A DNA stretch of 64,000 bases, from contig NZ_SNXW01000001.1 in the NCBI RefSeq assembly GCF_004362855.1, positions 680,121 to 744,120 of the forward strand, given 5' to 3'. Position numbers and translations under genes: made by a program. Source of the DNA: Aquabacterium commune (lineage in GTDB: Bacteria; Pseudomonadota; Gammaproteobacteria; Burkholderiales; Burkholderiaceae_C). The notes below the pieces were generated by a model, which worked only from the letters and a program-made list of their open reading frames with translations, ran no database searches and was not told the origin of the DNA. Below, in pieces: positions 7,212 through 15,854 of the stretch (position 1 is its first letter; each line of letters starts with the position of its first letter).

Positions 7212-8429
7212 ATGGCCACGGCAACCGCCAAAAAACCCCAGGAAGCCATTTACGAATGGGAAGGCAAGGACCGCCAGGGCAAAGTCGTGCGCGGTGAAAT
7301 GCGTGCCGGCGGCGAGGCCGTGGTGGGCGCCACGCTGCGCCGCCAGGGCATCCTGGTGCAGAAGGTCAAGAAGCGCCGCCTCAAGACCGGCGGCAGCGTC
7401 AAGGGCAAGGACATCGCCATCTTCACGCGCCAGCTGGCCACGATGATGAAAGCCGGCGTGCCACTGCTGCAGTCCTTCGACATCGTCGCGCGCGGCAGCA
7501 CCAACCCCCGGGTCACCAAGCTGCTCAACGACATCCGCGGCGACGTGGAAACCGGCACCAGCCTGTCGTCGGCCTTCCGCAAGCACCCGATGCACTTCGA
7601 CGCCCTGTACTGCAACCTGGTGGAAGCAGGTGAGGCGGCGGGCATCCTGGAAACCCTGCTGGACCGCCTGGCCGTCTATCAGGAAAAGACGCTGGCCATC
7701 AAGCAGAAGATCAAGTCGGCGCTGACCTATCCGATCGCCGTGATGGTCGTGGCCTTCGTGGTGGTCGCCGTCATCATGATCTTCGTGATCCCGGCGTTCA
7801 AGGAAGTGTTCACCTCCTTCGGCGCCGACCTGCCCGCCCCGACGCTGTTCGTGATGGCGATGTCAGAGATTTTCGTGTCGTACTGGTGGGCGATCTTCCT
7901 GACCATCGGCGGCAGCATCTATTTCTTCCTGCAGACCTGGAAGCGCTCGGAGCCCATGCAAAAGCGCATGGACCGCCTGCTGCTGAAGATGCCGATTTTT
8001 GGCGACCTGCTGTTCAAGTCGGCCGTGGCGCGCTGGACGCGCACGCTGTCCACCATGTTCGCCGCGGGCGTGCCCCTGGTCGAGGCGCTGGACTCGGTCG
8101 GTGGCGCCGCGGGCAATGCCGTGTTCGCCGAAGCGACCGAGCAGATCCAGAAAGACGTCTCCACCGGCACCAGCCTGACCAACGCCATGATGGCGGCCAA
8201 CCTCTTCCCCAACATGGTGCTGCAGATGTCGGCCATCGGCGAAGAGTCCGGCGCGCTCGACCAGATGCTGGGCAAGGCGGCCGACTTCTACGAAGAAGAG
8301 GTGGACGAAGCGGTGAAGTCGCTGTCCAGCCTGATGGAGCCCTTCATCATCGTGATCCTGGGCACCATCATCGGCGGCATCGTCGTGTCGATGTACCTGC
8401 CCATCTTCAAGATCGGCCAAGTGGTTTGA
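7212..8429 (+). CDS. pilC: Type IV pilus inner-membrane platform protein PilC
   Basis: PilC is the polytopic inner-membrane platform on which pilins assemble. The 405-residue length is typical, with two GspF-type domains: the first around FTRQLATMMKAGVPLLQSFD (residues about 75-95), the second around RWTRTLSTMFAAGVPLVEAL. Three membrane spans are visible: IAVMVVAFVVVAVIMIFVIP (about 176-195), WAIFLTIGGSIYFFL and the C-terminal IIVILGTIIGGIVVSMYLPI. GGAG precedes the ATG by seven bases. It is 32 bases downstream of pilB and 18 upstream of pilD, so all three are probably one operon. Confidence 0.96.
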   Translation: MATATAKKPQEAIYEWEGKDRQGKVVRGEMRAGGEAVVGATLRRQGILVQKVKKRRLKTGGSVKGKDIAIFTRQLATMMKAGVPLLQSFDIVARGSTNPRVTKLLNDIRGDVETGTSLSSAFRKHPMHFDALYCNLVEAGEAAGILETLLDRLAVYQEKTLAIKQKIKSALTYPIAVMVVAFVVVAVIMIFVIPAFKEVFTSFGADLPAPTLFVMAMSEIFVSYWWAIFLTIGGSIYFFLQTWKRSEPMQKRMDRLLLKMPIFGDLLFKSAVARWTRTLSTMFAAGVPLVEALDSVGGAAGNAVFAEATEQIQKDVSTGTSLTNAMMAANLFPNMVLQMSAIGEESGALDQMLGKAADFYEEEVDEAVKSLSSLMEPFIIVILGTIIGGIVVSMYLPIFKIGQVV

Positions 8430-8447
8430 CGACGGGCCCGACACCGC

Positions 8448-9323
8448 ATGCAGTTCGATGACGTGTGGCCGGTGCTGACCGGCGTCCTGCTGACCCCCTG
8501 GGGCCTGGCCGTGCTGGGCCTGTGTGTGGGCAGCTTCCTCAACGTGGTCGTCCACCGCATGCCGCTGATGCTGGACGCGCAGTGGAAGCGCGATGCCGCC
8601 TACACCCTGGGTCAGACCGTGCCCGAGCCCGACCCGGCCCAGGCGCTGAGCCTGTCCAAACCGGCCTCGCGCTGCCCGGCGTGCGGCCACCAGATCCGCT
8701 GGTACGAGAACATCCCGCTGTTGAGCTGGCTGGCCTTGCGCGGCAAGTGCTCGGCCTGCGGCACGCGCATCTCGGTGCGCTACCCGCTGGTGGAGCTGCT
8801 CACCGCTGGCCTGTTCGCCTGGTGCGGCGTGCATTTCGGTGCGCAACCCACCACGCTGCTGTGGTGCGGTTTCGTGGCCGTGCTGGTGGCCGCATCCCTC
8901 ATCGACTGGGACACCACCCTGCTGCCCGACGACCTCACCCTGCCCCTGCTGTGGGCCGGCCTGCTGGTGGCCGCCCTGGGCTGGAACCTGCCCCTGAAAG
9001 ACGCCTTCTGGGGCGCGGTGGCGGGCTACCTCTCGCTGTGGTCGGTCTATTGGCTGTTCAAGCTGACCACCGGCAAGGAAGGCATGGGCTACGGCGACTT
9101 CAAGCTGCTGGCCGCGCTGGGCGCCTGGCTGGGGGCGAGCATGGTGCTGCCCATCGTGCTGGGCTCGTCCGTCATCGGCGCGGTGGTGGGCATTGGCATG
9201 AAGGTCACAGGGCAGTTGCGCGAAGGCGTGTACGTGCCTTACGGGCCCTTCCTCGCAGGCGCGGGCCTGGTCGTCACGCTGGCCGGGCCTCAGCAGGTGC
9301 TGGCCTGGATGGGCTGGGCATGA
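8448..9323 (+). CDS. pilD: Prepilin peptidase / N-methyltransferase PilD
   Basis: PilD is an integral membrane aspartic protease that cleaves the leader of type IV prepilins and N-methylates the new N-terminus. The 291-residue protein has the N-terminal zinc-binding pair of CxxC motifs ([15 protein letters not shown] and CSACG). The two catalytic aspartates lie in [14 protein letters not shown] and [18 protein letters not shown]. About seven to eight hydrophobic spans are present. Its stop codon overlaps the coaE start (ATGA), so it links the pilus genes to the coaE-zapD-yacG block. Confidence 0.96.
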   Translation: MQFDDVWPVLTGVLLTPWGLAVLGLCVGSFLNVVVHRMPLMLDAQWKRDAAYTLGQTVPEPDPAQALSLSKPASRCPACGHQIRWYENIPLLSWLALRGKCSACGTRISVRYPLVELLTAGLFAWCGVHFGAQPTTLLWCGFVAVLVAASLIDWDTTLLPDDLTLPLLWAGLLVAALGWNLPLKDAFWGAVAGYLSLWSVYWLFKLTTGKEGMGYGDFKLLAALGAWLGASMVLPIVLGSSVIGAVVGIGMKVTGQLREGVYVPYGPFLAGAGLVVTLAGPQQVLAWMGWA

Positions 9324-9931
9324 AGCCCCGCCTTGTCATCGGGCTGACCGGTGGCATTGGCAGCGGCAAGTCCACCGTCAGCCAGATGCTGACCGAGCTG
9401 GGCGCCCACCTCGTTGACACCGACGCCATCTCCCGCAGCCTCACTGCGCCCGGTGGTGCGGCCATTCCCTTGATCGCGGCGCAGTTCGGCGACCACCTCA
9501 TCGACGCGCAAGGCGCGATGGACCGCGGCCGCATGCGCGAGATGGCCTTCGCCGACCCGAGCGTCCTGGCACGGCTGGAAGGCATCCTGCACCCGCTGAT
9601 CGGGCAGCACGCCGACGCCCACGCCGGCCTCGCCTTGCCAGACCAACACATCGTCTATGACGTGCCGCTGCTGGCCGAATCCAGCCAGCGATGGCGCGAC
9701 AAGGTTGACCGCATCCTCGTGGTGGACGCCGAGCCCGACACCCAGATCGCCCGCGTGATGGTGCGCTCGGGCTGGCCGCGCGAGGCGGTGGAGGCGGTGC
9801 TGGCCAAGCAGGCCACGCGCGAGGTGCGCCGCGCGCTGGCCGACCACGTCATCCTCAACGAGGGTTTGAGCCTGGAAGAACTTCGCGCCGAGGTCCATAA
9901 GCTCTGGCGGCTGTGGAACAATGGCGCCTGA
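9320..9931 (+). CDS. coaE: Dephospho-CoA kinase
   Basis: CoaE phosphorylates the 3' hydroxyl of dephospho-CoA, the last step of coenzyme A synthesis. The 203-residue protein opens with the P-loop [12 protein letters not shown] (residues 8-19), followed by the LVDTDAISR segment and YDVPLLAES, both characteristic of the family. The start is fixed by the ATGA overlap with pilD. Its 3' end overlaps zapD by 11 bases. The pilD-coaE-zapD-yacG order is conserved in many beta- and gammaproteobacteria. Confidence 0.95.
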   Translation: MKPRLVIGLTGGIGSGKSTVSQMLTELGAHLVDTDAISRSLTAPGGAAIPLIAAQFGDHLIDAQGAMDRGRMREMAFADPSVLARLEGILHPLIGQHADAHAGLALPDQHIVYDVPLLAESSQRWRDKVDRILVVDAEPDTQIARVMVRSGWPREAVEAVLAKQATREVRRALADHVILNEGLSLEELRAEVHKLWRLWNNGA

Positions 9932-10718
9932 GCGTTTTCAGACGTTTTCAGGTGGCGCGTTGATCCTCTACGAATACCCCTTCGGTGAAAGCATCCGCAC
10001 GACCCTGCGGTTGGAACACTTGTTCGACCGTCTCACCACGCTGATGTGGCGTGAAGACCCGATCGATCACCACTTTGCGCTGGCCTCCATCTTCGAGATC
10101 ATGGACGTGGCCGCCCGCGCCGATCTCAAGAGCGACCTGCTGCGCGACCTGGACCGCTACAAGGCGCAGTTCATGTCCTGGCGAGGCAACCCGGCCATCC
10201 AGGAAGGTGCGCTCGACGAGGTGCTGGCCCGCATCGAACACGCGCACCATGGCCTCAATCAGGTCAGCGGCAAGGCGGGGCAGAGCCTGTCCACCAACGA
10301 CTGGCTGATGGGCATCCGCAGCCGCATCAGCATTCCCGGTGGCACCTGCGAGTTCGACCTGCCCTCCTACTACGCCTGGCAGCACGAAGCCGCCGCCAAG
10401 CGCCAGCAGGACCTGCAGCAATGGGTGAGCACGCTGGCGCCGTTCGCCGAAGCCGTCAAGCTGGTGCTGGGCCTGCTGCGCGACACCGGCCAGCCGCACA
10501 TGGTGGCCGCGCCCTGTGGCCAGTACCAGCAGAACCTGAAGGATTCGCGCAGCTACCACCTGCTGCGCCTGCGCATCGACCCAGGCCTGGGCTTGGTGCC
10601 TGAAATCAGCGCCAACCGCCTGATGGTGTCCATCCGCCTGATGCGCCCCGATGCCGAGGGCAAGCTCAAGATCGCCTCGGACACCGACGCCAGCTTCGAG
10701 CTGACGCTGTGCGCCTGA
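9921..10718 (+). CDS. zapD: Cell division protein ZapD
   Basis: ZapD (formerly DUF1342) binds the C-terminal tail of FtsZ and bundles its filaments at mid-cell. The 265-residue length is near that of known members. The start [20 protein letters not shown], the [18 protein letters not shown] segment and the beta-rich C-terminal half ([20 protein letters not shown]) are family hallmarks. The gene overlaps coaE by 11 bases, so translation is probably coupled. Position between coaE and yacG agrees with the E. coli arrangement. Confidence 0.93.
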   Translation: MAPERFQTFSGGALILYEYPFGESIRTTLRLEHLFDRLTTLMWREDPIDHHFALASIFEIMDVAARADLKSDLLRDLDRYKAQFMSWRGNPAIQEGALDEVLARIEHAHHGLNQVSGKAGQSLSTNDWLMGIRSRISIPGGTCEFDLPSYYAWQHEAAAKRQQDLQQWVSTLAPFAEAVKLVLGLLRDTGQPHMVAAPCGQYQQNLKDSRSYHLLRLRIDPGLGLVPEISANRLMVSIRLMRPDAEGKLKIASDTDASFELTLCA

Positions 10719-10752
10719 CCCCGAGCCCCTGCCCGCCCCTCGCCTGAGCACC

Positions 10753-10974
10753 ATGTCGTCCCCTGAACCCCAAGGCGCCACCGGCGCGCCCCAAGGCCTG
10801 CAGGTGCGCTGCCCGTCCTGCGGCGTCATGCACACCTACAGCACCGACAACCCCTACCGCCCGTTTTGCGGCAAGGGCTGCAAGGCCATCGACCTGGGCG
10901 CCTGGGCCAGCGAGAGCTACCGCGTCGAGGCCAAGCCCACGACGGAAGACCTCCTCGACGATCCGGGGACGTGA
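10753..10974 (+). CDS. yacG: DNA gyrase inhibitor YacG (zinc-binding)
   Basis: This is a 73-residue zinc-ribbon protein with the CPSCG and FCGKGCKAIDLGAWASE motifs that define YacG; the two cysteine pairs coordinate one zinc. In E. coli YacG binds GyrB and blocks gyrase. The N-terminus is about ten residues longer than in E. coli. It follows zapD by 34 bases and likely ends the pilus/coaE transcript. Confidence 0.93.
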   Translation: MSSPEPQGATGAPQGLQVRCPSCGVMHTYSTDNPYRPFCGKGCKAIDLGAWASESYRVEAKPTTEDLLDDPGT

Positions 10975-11058
10975 CGCACAGCCCCCCTTTTTGACGCCGG
11001 CACGCCCTGCCCATCGGGCGGGTGTGCCTCAGAATCCACCCCCGTTTTGGAAGAAACC

Positions 11059-11223
11059 ATGAAGACTTATCAATGCGTTGTGTGCGGCTTTGTGTATGAC
11101 GAAGCCAAGGGCCACCCGGAAGACGGCATCGCGCCCGGCACCAAGTGGGAAGACGTGCCCGCTGGCTGGGAATGCCCGGACTGCGGCGTCGGCAAAGCCG
11201 ACTTCGAAATGATCGAAATCTGA
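11059..11223 (+). CDS. Rubredoxin
   Basis: A 54-residue rubredoxin is encoded here. The sequence begins [18 protein letters not shown] and ends with [19 protein letters not shown], giving two CxxCG loops that bind a single iron through four cysteines. Length and motif spacing are exact for the family. The ATG follows TTGGAAGAAACC, a plausible ribosome binding site. The FAD-dependent reductase gene begins 16 bases after its stop, so the two form an electron-transfer pair. The final electron acceptor (an alkane hydroxylase or an oxygen/peroxide-reducing protein) is not in the window. Confidence 0.96.
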   Translation: MKTYQCVVCGFVYDEAKGHPEDGIAPGTKWEDVPAGWECPDCGVGKADFEMIEI

Positions 11224-11239
11224 GCCTGGAGCACAGCGC

Positions 11240-12427
11240 ATGCATGAAGCGGTCGTGATCGTCGGCGCCGGCCTGGCGGGCTACAACGTGGCGCGCGAGT
11301 TGCGCAAGGCCGATGCGGCCGTGCCCATCGTGCTGGTCAGCCGGGACCACGCCGGCTTTTACTCCAAGCCCATGCTGTCCAACGCCCTGGCCAGCAAGAA
11401 AACGCCGGCCACGCTGGTGATGAAATCGGCCGAGAAGATGGCCGAGGAAGTCCAGCTGCGCGTGGTGGCCCACACGGCCGTCACCGCCCTGGACACCACC
11501 GCGCGCACGCTGACGCTGTCCAGCGGCGAGGTGCTGCCCTACCGCGACCTGGTGCTGGCGCTCGGCGCCGACCCCATCCGCATCCCGCTGCAAGGCGATG
11601 CCGCCGACACCGTGGTGTCGGTCAATGACCTCGACGACTTCGCCCGCTTTGCCGAGCTGCTGGACAGCGCCGCGGGCGGCCAGGCCGTCCAGCGCGTGGC
11701 CATCCTGGGTGCCGGCCTGATCGGCTGTGAGTTTGCCAACGACTTGCTGCACCGCGCCATCCAGCCCACCGTGCTGGACCTGGCCGAGCGCGTGCTGCCC
11801 CGCCTGCTGCCGCCCGAGGCCAGCGCCCGCCTGCAGGCCAAACTGCAGGAAGGCGGCGCGAGCTTCCGCTTCGGTGTGGGCGCCGTGGCCGTGAACCGCG
11901 CGCCAAACGGCCAGGGCCTGGTCGTGACGCTGTCCGACGGCAGCACGCTGGACACCGACCTGGTGCTCTCGGCCATCGGCCTGAAGCCGCGCACGCAACT
12001 GGCGGCCGACGCCGGCATCGCCGTGGGCCGCGGCGTGCAGGTCAACCGCGAACTGCGCACCAGCGTGCCGCACGTCCACGCCATCGGCGATTGCGCCGAG
12101 GTGGACGGCCACCTGCTGCCCTATGTGCTGCCCCTGATGGCCCAGGCCCGTGCCCTGGCCGCCACGCTGGCTGGCAAGCCCACGCCCGTGAGCTACCCGG
12201 CCATGCCCGTCGTCGTGAAGACGCCGGCCTGGCCCACCGTGGTCTGCCCGCCACCCGCCGAGGCTCAGGGCCAATGGCAGGTCAGCGAAACCGACGAAGC
12301 CGTGGAAGCGCGCTTCGTGGGCACCGCCGCCGATGGCAGCGGGCTGCTGCTGGGTTTTGCCTTGCAAGGCAAGGCCGTGTCACAGCGTCAGGCCCTGGCC
12401 GCGCAGGTGCCGGCCCTGCTGGCTTGA
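11240..12427 (+). CDS. Rubredoxin-NAD(+) reductase-like FAD oxidoreductase
   Basis: The 395-residue flavoprotein has an N-terminal FAD dinucleotide-binding motif (IVGAGLAGYNVAREL), an NAD-binding Rossmann motif (VAILGAGLIGCEFAND, near residue 153) and the late FAD motif HVHAIGDCAEVDG. This is the pyridine nucleotide-disulphide oxidoreductase architecture of AlkT/RubB. Placement directly after a rubredoxin gene supports reduction of rubredoxin with NAD(P)H. It could alternatively serve a nitric oxide reductase flavorubredoxin (NorW type), but no such gene is nearby. Confidence 0.87.
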   Translation: MHEAVVIVGAGLAGYNVARELRKADAAVPIVLVSRDHAGFYSKPMLSNALASKKTPATLVMKSAEKMAEEVQLRVVAHTAVTALDTTARTLTLSSGEVLPYRDLVLALGADPIRIPLQGDAADTVVSVNDLDDFARFAELLDSAAGGQAVQRVAILGAGLIGCEFANDLLHRAIQPTVLDLAERVLPRLLPPEASARLQAKLQEGGASFRFGVGAVAVNRAPNGQGLVVTLSDGSTLDTDLVLSAIGLKPRTQLAADAGIAVGRGVQVNRELRTSVPHVHAIGDCAEVDGHLLPYVLPLMAQARALAATLAGKPTPVSYPAMPVVVKTPAWPTVVCPPPAEAQGQWQVSETDEAVEARFVGTAADGSGLLLGFALQGKAVSQRQALAAQVPALLA

Positions 12428-12431
12428 ATGG

Positions 12432-12452
12432 CAGGCCCGAACTGCGGGCCTG
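12432..12452. terminator. Inverted repeat between convergent genes
   Basis: CAGGCCCG-AACTG-CGGGCCTG is a perfect 8-bp GC-rich hairpin just after the reductase stop and before the 3' end of the convergent dciA. No T tract follows on either strand, so it may act as a weak bidirectional terminator or an mRNA 3' stabiliser. Confidence 0.5.
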
Positions 12453-12488
12453 AACTGCCAGCCTGAGCACCACCCCAGCGCCAAGGCC

Positions 12489-12863
12489 TCAGCCCGACTG
12501 GCTTTGGACCTTGACGCGGATTGCGGTAACCTTGAGCCCACTGTCGGCCAGCGCCATCGCCAAGCGAGGCTGAAGCTGGCGCAATTTGGCCGACACGGCC
12601 GCATTGGCCGCCAGCAAGGTCCAACCTTCTTCGTCCAGCGGGCCCGCTTTGACGTGCGCTGCCAGCGCAGGTGGCAGGCATCGCTTGACCGCCGCCAGAC
12701 AGGCCTGTGAAGCCTGCAGGCGTTGCAACAGGCCCGCCAGTGGCGCGGCGCGGTCGAGGGCGCGGGCCAGCGGTGGCACGTCGGGCACCATCGGCTTCAA
12801 GGTGGCCGTGGGCGCGATGTAGATGTGGCGGCGATCGGGCCGCGGCGGGTCGCTGGCGCTCAT
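12489..12863 (-). CDS. DciA-like (DUF721) helicase-loader protein
   Basis: The 124-residue protein has the DUF721/DciA pattern: an N-terminal region with LLQRLQASQACLAAVKRCLP, the GWTLLAANAAVSAKLRQLQP segment and a short C-terminal VTAIRVKVQ strand. DciA loads or assists the replicative helicase DnaB in bacteria that lack DnaC. It is transcribed divergently from the M23 peptidase gene with 27 bases between the two starts, a neighbourhood often seen ahead of secA in betaproteobacteria. It is shorter and more divergent than the best-known DciA proteins, so assignment rests partly on context. Confidence 0.75.
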   Translation of the reverse strand: MSASDPPRPDRRHIYIAPTATLKPMVPDVPPLARALDRAAPLAGLLQRLQASQACLAAVKRCLPPALAAHVKAGPLDEEGWTLLAANAAVSAKLRQLQPRLAMALADSGLKVTAIRVKVQSQSG

Positions 12864-12890
12864 GGTGTCATTTCAGCAAGGACGAGCTGC

Positions 12891-13889
12891 ATGCAGATTC
12901 TCATCACGACCAGCGTGCTGTCCAGGCCCCGGGTCGTGCAATTCACCCCCTGGCGCCTGGCCCTGGCCCTCTTGGCCCTCACCCTGCCGCTCATGGTGGT
13001 GAGCCTGTTGTTGTACCACGCGCTGCTGCTCAAGGCAGCGCACGAGCACTGGCCCATCATTTCGGAAGCGGTGCGCTTCGTGGAGCGCCAGGAGTTGGCC
13101 CAGCGCGACCGCTACATGCGCGAAAACCTCGACGCCATGGCCGTGAAGGTGGGCGAAATGCAGGCCCGCATGATGCGGCTGGAGGCGGTCAGCGAGCGGG
13201 TCGCCGGCATGGCCGGCCTCAAGCCGGACGAGCTGAAGAAAATCGAGGCTGAAACGGGCGCAGCAGCCGGTGGCCCCCTGGTCAGCCTGGCCGAGGCCAA
13301 CCGCGATGAGCGCCGCACCTCCAACCAGCTGCTGCAGGATCTGAACACCCAGATGGACAGCTTGCAGGGCCTGGGCGACCGCCATGGCGACGTGCTCACG
13401 CTGATCGAATCCCACCTGTTCGAGAAGCGCCTGGACGCCCTGATGGTGCCCAGCATCGCGCCGGTCGATGGCCCGGTGGGCTCGGGTTTCGGCTTCCGTG
13501 CCGACCCTTTCACCCACCGCGCGGCCCTGCACACCGGCCTGGACTTCCCCGCCGAACCTGGCACCCCCATCCTGGCCGCGGCCGGCGGTGTCGTGCTGTC
13601 GGCCGAGCCGCATCCGCAGTACGGCCTGCTGGTCGAGCTGGACCATGGCAACGGCCTGGTGACGCGCTACGCACACACGTCGAAGATGCTGGTCAAGCCG
13701 GGCGACCTGGTCAAGCGCGGCCAGGCCATCGCGGCGGTGGGCAACACCGGGCGTTCCACAGGCCCGCACTTGCACTTCGAGGTGCTGGTGGAGGGCGTGC
13801 AGCAGAACCCCGCGCGCTTCCTGAACGCGGCTTTGGCGGCACCCGCCGCGCCGACTTCACAAAAGAGCAACGCACGTGGGGTAAATTGA
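12891..13889 (+). CDS. M23 family peptidoglycan endopeptidase (membrane-anchored)
   Basis: The 332-residue protein has one N-terminal membrane anchor (LALALLALTLPLMVVSLLLY, about residues 23-42), a periplasmic coiled-coil region (about 50-180) and a C-terminal LytM/M23 domain. The zinc ligands H214 and D218 (HTGLD), and H293/H295 (GPHLHFEV), are all present, so it should be an active endopeptidase cutting peptide cross-links. The frame is open further upstream, but the ATG chosen starts just before the membrane segment. It sits where many betaproteobacteria have an M23 gene directly ahead of secA; here a metal-uptake module intervenes. Confidence 0.92.
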   Translation: MQILITTSVLSRPRVVQFTPWRLALALLALTLPLMVVSLLLYHALLLKAAHEHWPIISEAVRFVERQELAQRDRYMRENLDAMAVKVGEMQARMMRLEAVSERVAGMAGLKPDELKKIEAETGAAAGGPLVSLAEANRDERRTSNQLLQDLNTQMDSLQGLGDRHGDVLTLIESHLFEKRLDALMVPSIAPVDGPVGSGFGFRADPFTHRAALHTGLDFPAEPGTPILAAAGGVVLSAEPHPQYGLLVELDHGNGLVTRYAHTSKMLVKPGDLVKRGQAIAAVGNTGRSTGPHLHFEVLVEGVQQNPARFLNAALAAPAAPTSQKSNARGVN

Positions 13890-13893
13890 CGCG

Positions 13894-14235
13894 ATGTTGT
13901 TCTCTGGCATGCGCTCATGGCTGTCGCGACGCGGTGCATCCGGTGCACGCGTCTGGCTGCTGCATGCCCTGGCCGCGCTGGTGCTGCTCACGCAGCAAGC
14001 CGGTGTGCTGCACAGCATCCAGCACGAGCGGCGCGACGAGGGCGCAGCCACCCACAGCGTCTGCAAAATCTGTCTGGCCTTCCACGCGGCCGACCACACG
14101 GTCGCCACGCAGCCCACCACCTGGGTGGGCGCACAGGCCGATCACCTCCTTTCGGAGCACCACGGGCAAGCGCAATGCGCCACCGGGATTTTTGCGGGCT
14201 TTCAGCCCCGTGCACCGCCGCACGGCCTGAGCTGA
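13894..14235 (+). CDS. Small His/Cys-containing membrane protein (DUF2946-like)
   Basis: The 113-residue protein has an N-terminal hydrophobic segment (VWLLHALAALVLLTQQAG) that could be a signal peptide or anchor. It is followed by a His- and Cys-bearing tail: HSIQHERRDE, VCKICLAFHAADHT and LLSEHHGQAQC. This layout resembles DUF2946-type proteins found beside metal-transport genes, but the resemblance is weak. Clustered His/Cys residues suggest metal binding in the periplasm. It starts five bases after the M23 stop and precedes the outer-membrane and binding-protein genes of the metal module. Confidence 0.65.
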   Translation: MLFSGMRSWLSRRGASGARVWLLHALAALVLLTQQAGVLHSIQHERRDEGAATHSVCKICLAFHAADHTVATQPTTWVGAQADHLLSEHHGQAQCATGIFAGFQPRAPPHGLS

Positions 14236-14247
14236 GACACCCGCCTT

Positions 14248-14289
14248 GAGCACGCTGTGCGGCGCGATGCGCCCACAGCATCCGTGCTC
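14248..14289 (+). promoter_or_regulatory. Long three-part hairpin in the leader of the outer-membrane gene
   Basis: Three nested stems line up: GAGCACG with CGTGCTC (7 bp), CTGTG with CACAG (5 bp) and GGCGC with GCGCC (5 bp) closed by a GAT loop. A one-base bulge (14260) and a four-base bulge (CATC, 14279-14282) separate them, giving 17 base pairs in all. No T run follows. It lies between the small His-rich gene and the porin-like gene, so an intercistronic mRNA stabiliser, processing site or regulatory leader is plausible. Confidence 0.55.
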
Positions 14290-14382
14290 GCCCGTCTGAC
14301 CTGGCCATCCCCGCTTGTCGCCACGCCCCAGTAGCTTGGCGCGTTTGGCATGGGGGCCAGTGCCCATCCTGAGAGTTTCCGA

Positions 14383-15831
14383 ATGTCCTTCCTCCGACAC
14401 CCCACCCGGCTGGCGCTCGCCGCCGGCTTGCTGCTGAGCACCACGGCGCATGCCCAGGGCAAAGCACCCACGCTGGACGCCAACGGCCTGCAGCAGTTGC
14501 GCCAGCAAATCGACGAACTCAAGCGCAGCTACGACAGCCGCATCCAGGCCCTGGAGTCCCAGTTGCAGCAAGCGCAGCAGCAGCTCACGCAACAGGCTGC
14601 GCAACAGCAAAGCACCGCGGCGGCCGTGGCAGCAGCCACGACGTCACTGGCTGCGCCAAACACCACCATCGCCGCAGATGGGGCTGGTGCGGCTTCCGGC
14701 GGCGCCAACCGCTTCAACCCGGCGGTCTCGCTCATCCTCACGGGCGGCTATGCGGGCCTGTCCAAGAGCCCCGACACCTGGCAGCTCAGCGGCTTCCTGC
14801 CCAACGGCGGCGAGATCGGTCCCGGCAAGCGCGGCTTCGGCCTGGGCGAGTCAGAGCTGACGCTGAGCGCCAACATCGACCACCTGTTCTACGGCGCCGT
14901 CACCCTGGCGGTGTCGGGCGAAAACACCATCTCGGCCGAAGAGGCCTTCCTGCAGACCACCGCGCTGCCGGCAGGCCTCAAGCTCAAGGCGGGCCGCTTC
15001 TTCGCGGGCCTGGGCTACCTCAACCAGCAGCATGCCCACAACTGGGACTTCATCGACGCACCGCTGGCGCAGCAAGCCTTCCTGGGCGGACGTCTCCAGC
15101 AAGAAGGCGTGCAAGCCCGTTGGGTGCTGCCGCTGGAGCGCTACGTGGAGTTGGGCCTGGAGCTGGGCAACAGCAATGGCTTCCCAGGCAGCGAGCGTGA
15201 CCGCAACGGCACCGGCGCCACACTGCTGTCCGCCCACACCGGCGGCGACATCGGCTTCAGCCACAGCTGGCGCGCAGGCGCGTCCTGGCTGCAGACGCGC
15301 GCAGATGGCCGCGAGTGGACCAGCACCGACCCGATCGACTCCGCCACCACGTACACCAACACCTTCAGTGGCCGCAGCCGCATCTGGGCGCTGGACGGCG
15401 TCTGGAAGTGGGCGCCCAATGGCAACGGCCGGGTCACCAACTTCAAGCTGCAGGGCGAGTACTTCCGCCGCACCGAGAGCGGCCAGGTCGCGTTCGACAC
15501 CGCCAGCCTCAACAGCATCGACAGTTACCGCTCGGCGCAATCCGGCTGGCACCTGCAAGGCGTCTATCAGTTCATGCCGCAATGGCGCGTGGGCCTGCGC
15601 CACGACCGCCTGGACAGCGGCCGCAACGACTTTGGCGTCAACGCCCTGAGCCTGGCCCTGCCCTCGCACAAGCCCCAGCGCGACACCCTGATGGTGGACT
15701 GGTCGCCCAGCGAGTACAGCCGCTGGCGCCTGCAGTTCAGCGACGACCGCGCCCGCCAGGGTGTCACCGACCACCAGATCTTCCTGCAATACCAGATGAG
15801 CCTGGGCGCCCACGGCGCGCACAGCTACTGA
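14383..15831 (+). CDS. Outer-membrane beta-barrel protein (metal-uptake context)
   Basis: The mature protein follows a clear signal peptide (LALAAGLLLSTTAHAQ). A periplasmic coiled coil (LQQLRQQIDELKRSYDSRIQ onward, roughly residues 34-70) leads into alternating amphipathic strands and a terminal aromatic-ending strand (IFLQYQMSLGAHGAHSY). The total is 482 residues. This layout matches porin-like outer-membrane proteins with an N-terminal coiled coil. Position immediately before a ZnuA-like binding protein suggests a role in metal passage across the outer membrane, but no TonB box or plug domain is seen. An in-frame ATG 33 bases upstream precedes the signal peptide and is less likely. Confidence 0.8.
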   Translation: MSFLRHPTRLALAAGLLLSTTAHAQGKAPTLDANGLQQLRQQIDELKRSYDSRIQALESQLQQAQQQLTQQAAQQQSTAAAVAAATTSLAAPNTTIAADGAGAASGGANRFNPAVSLILTGGYAGLSKSPDTWQLSGFLPNGGEIGPGKRGFGLGESELTLSANIDHLFYGAVTLAVSGENTISAEEAFLQTTALPAGLKLKAGRFFAGLGYLNQQHAHNWDFIDAPLAQQAFLGGRLQQEGVQARWVLPLERYVELGLELGNSNGFPGSERDRNGTGATLLSAHTGGDIGFSHSWRAGASWLQTRADGREWTSTDPIDSATTYTNTFSGRSRIWALDGVWKWAPNGNGRVTNFKLQGEYFRRTESGQVAFDTASLNSIDSYRSAQSGWHLQGVYQFMPQWRVGLRHDRLDSGRNDFGVNALSLALPSHKPQRDTLMVDWSPSEYSRWRLQFSDDRARQGVTDHQIFLQYQMSLGAHGAHSY

Positions 15832-15854
15832 CCGCACACGAAGGACACACCACC

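Noticed and set aside
13860-13900. A Zur box before the metal module
   Set aside because: AT-rich bases around TAAATTGAC do not form a convincing palindrome of the Zur type.
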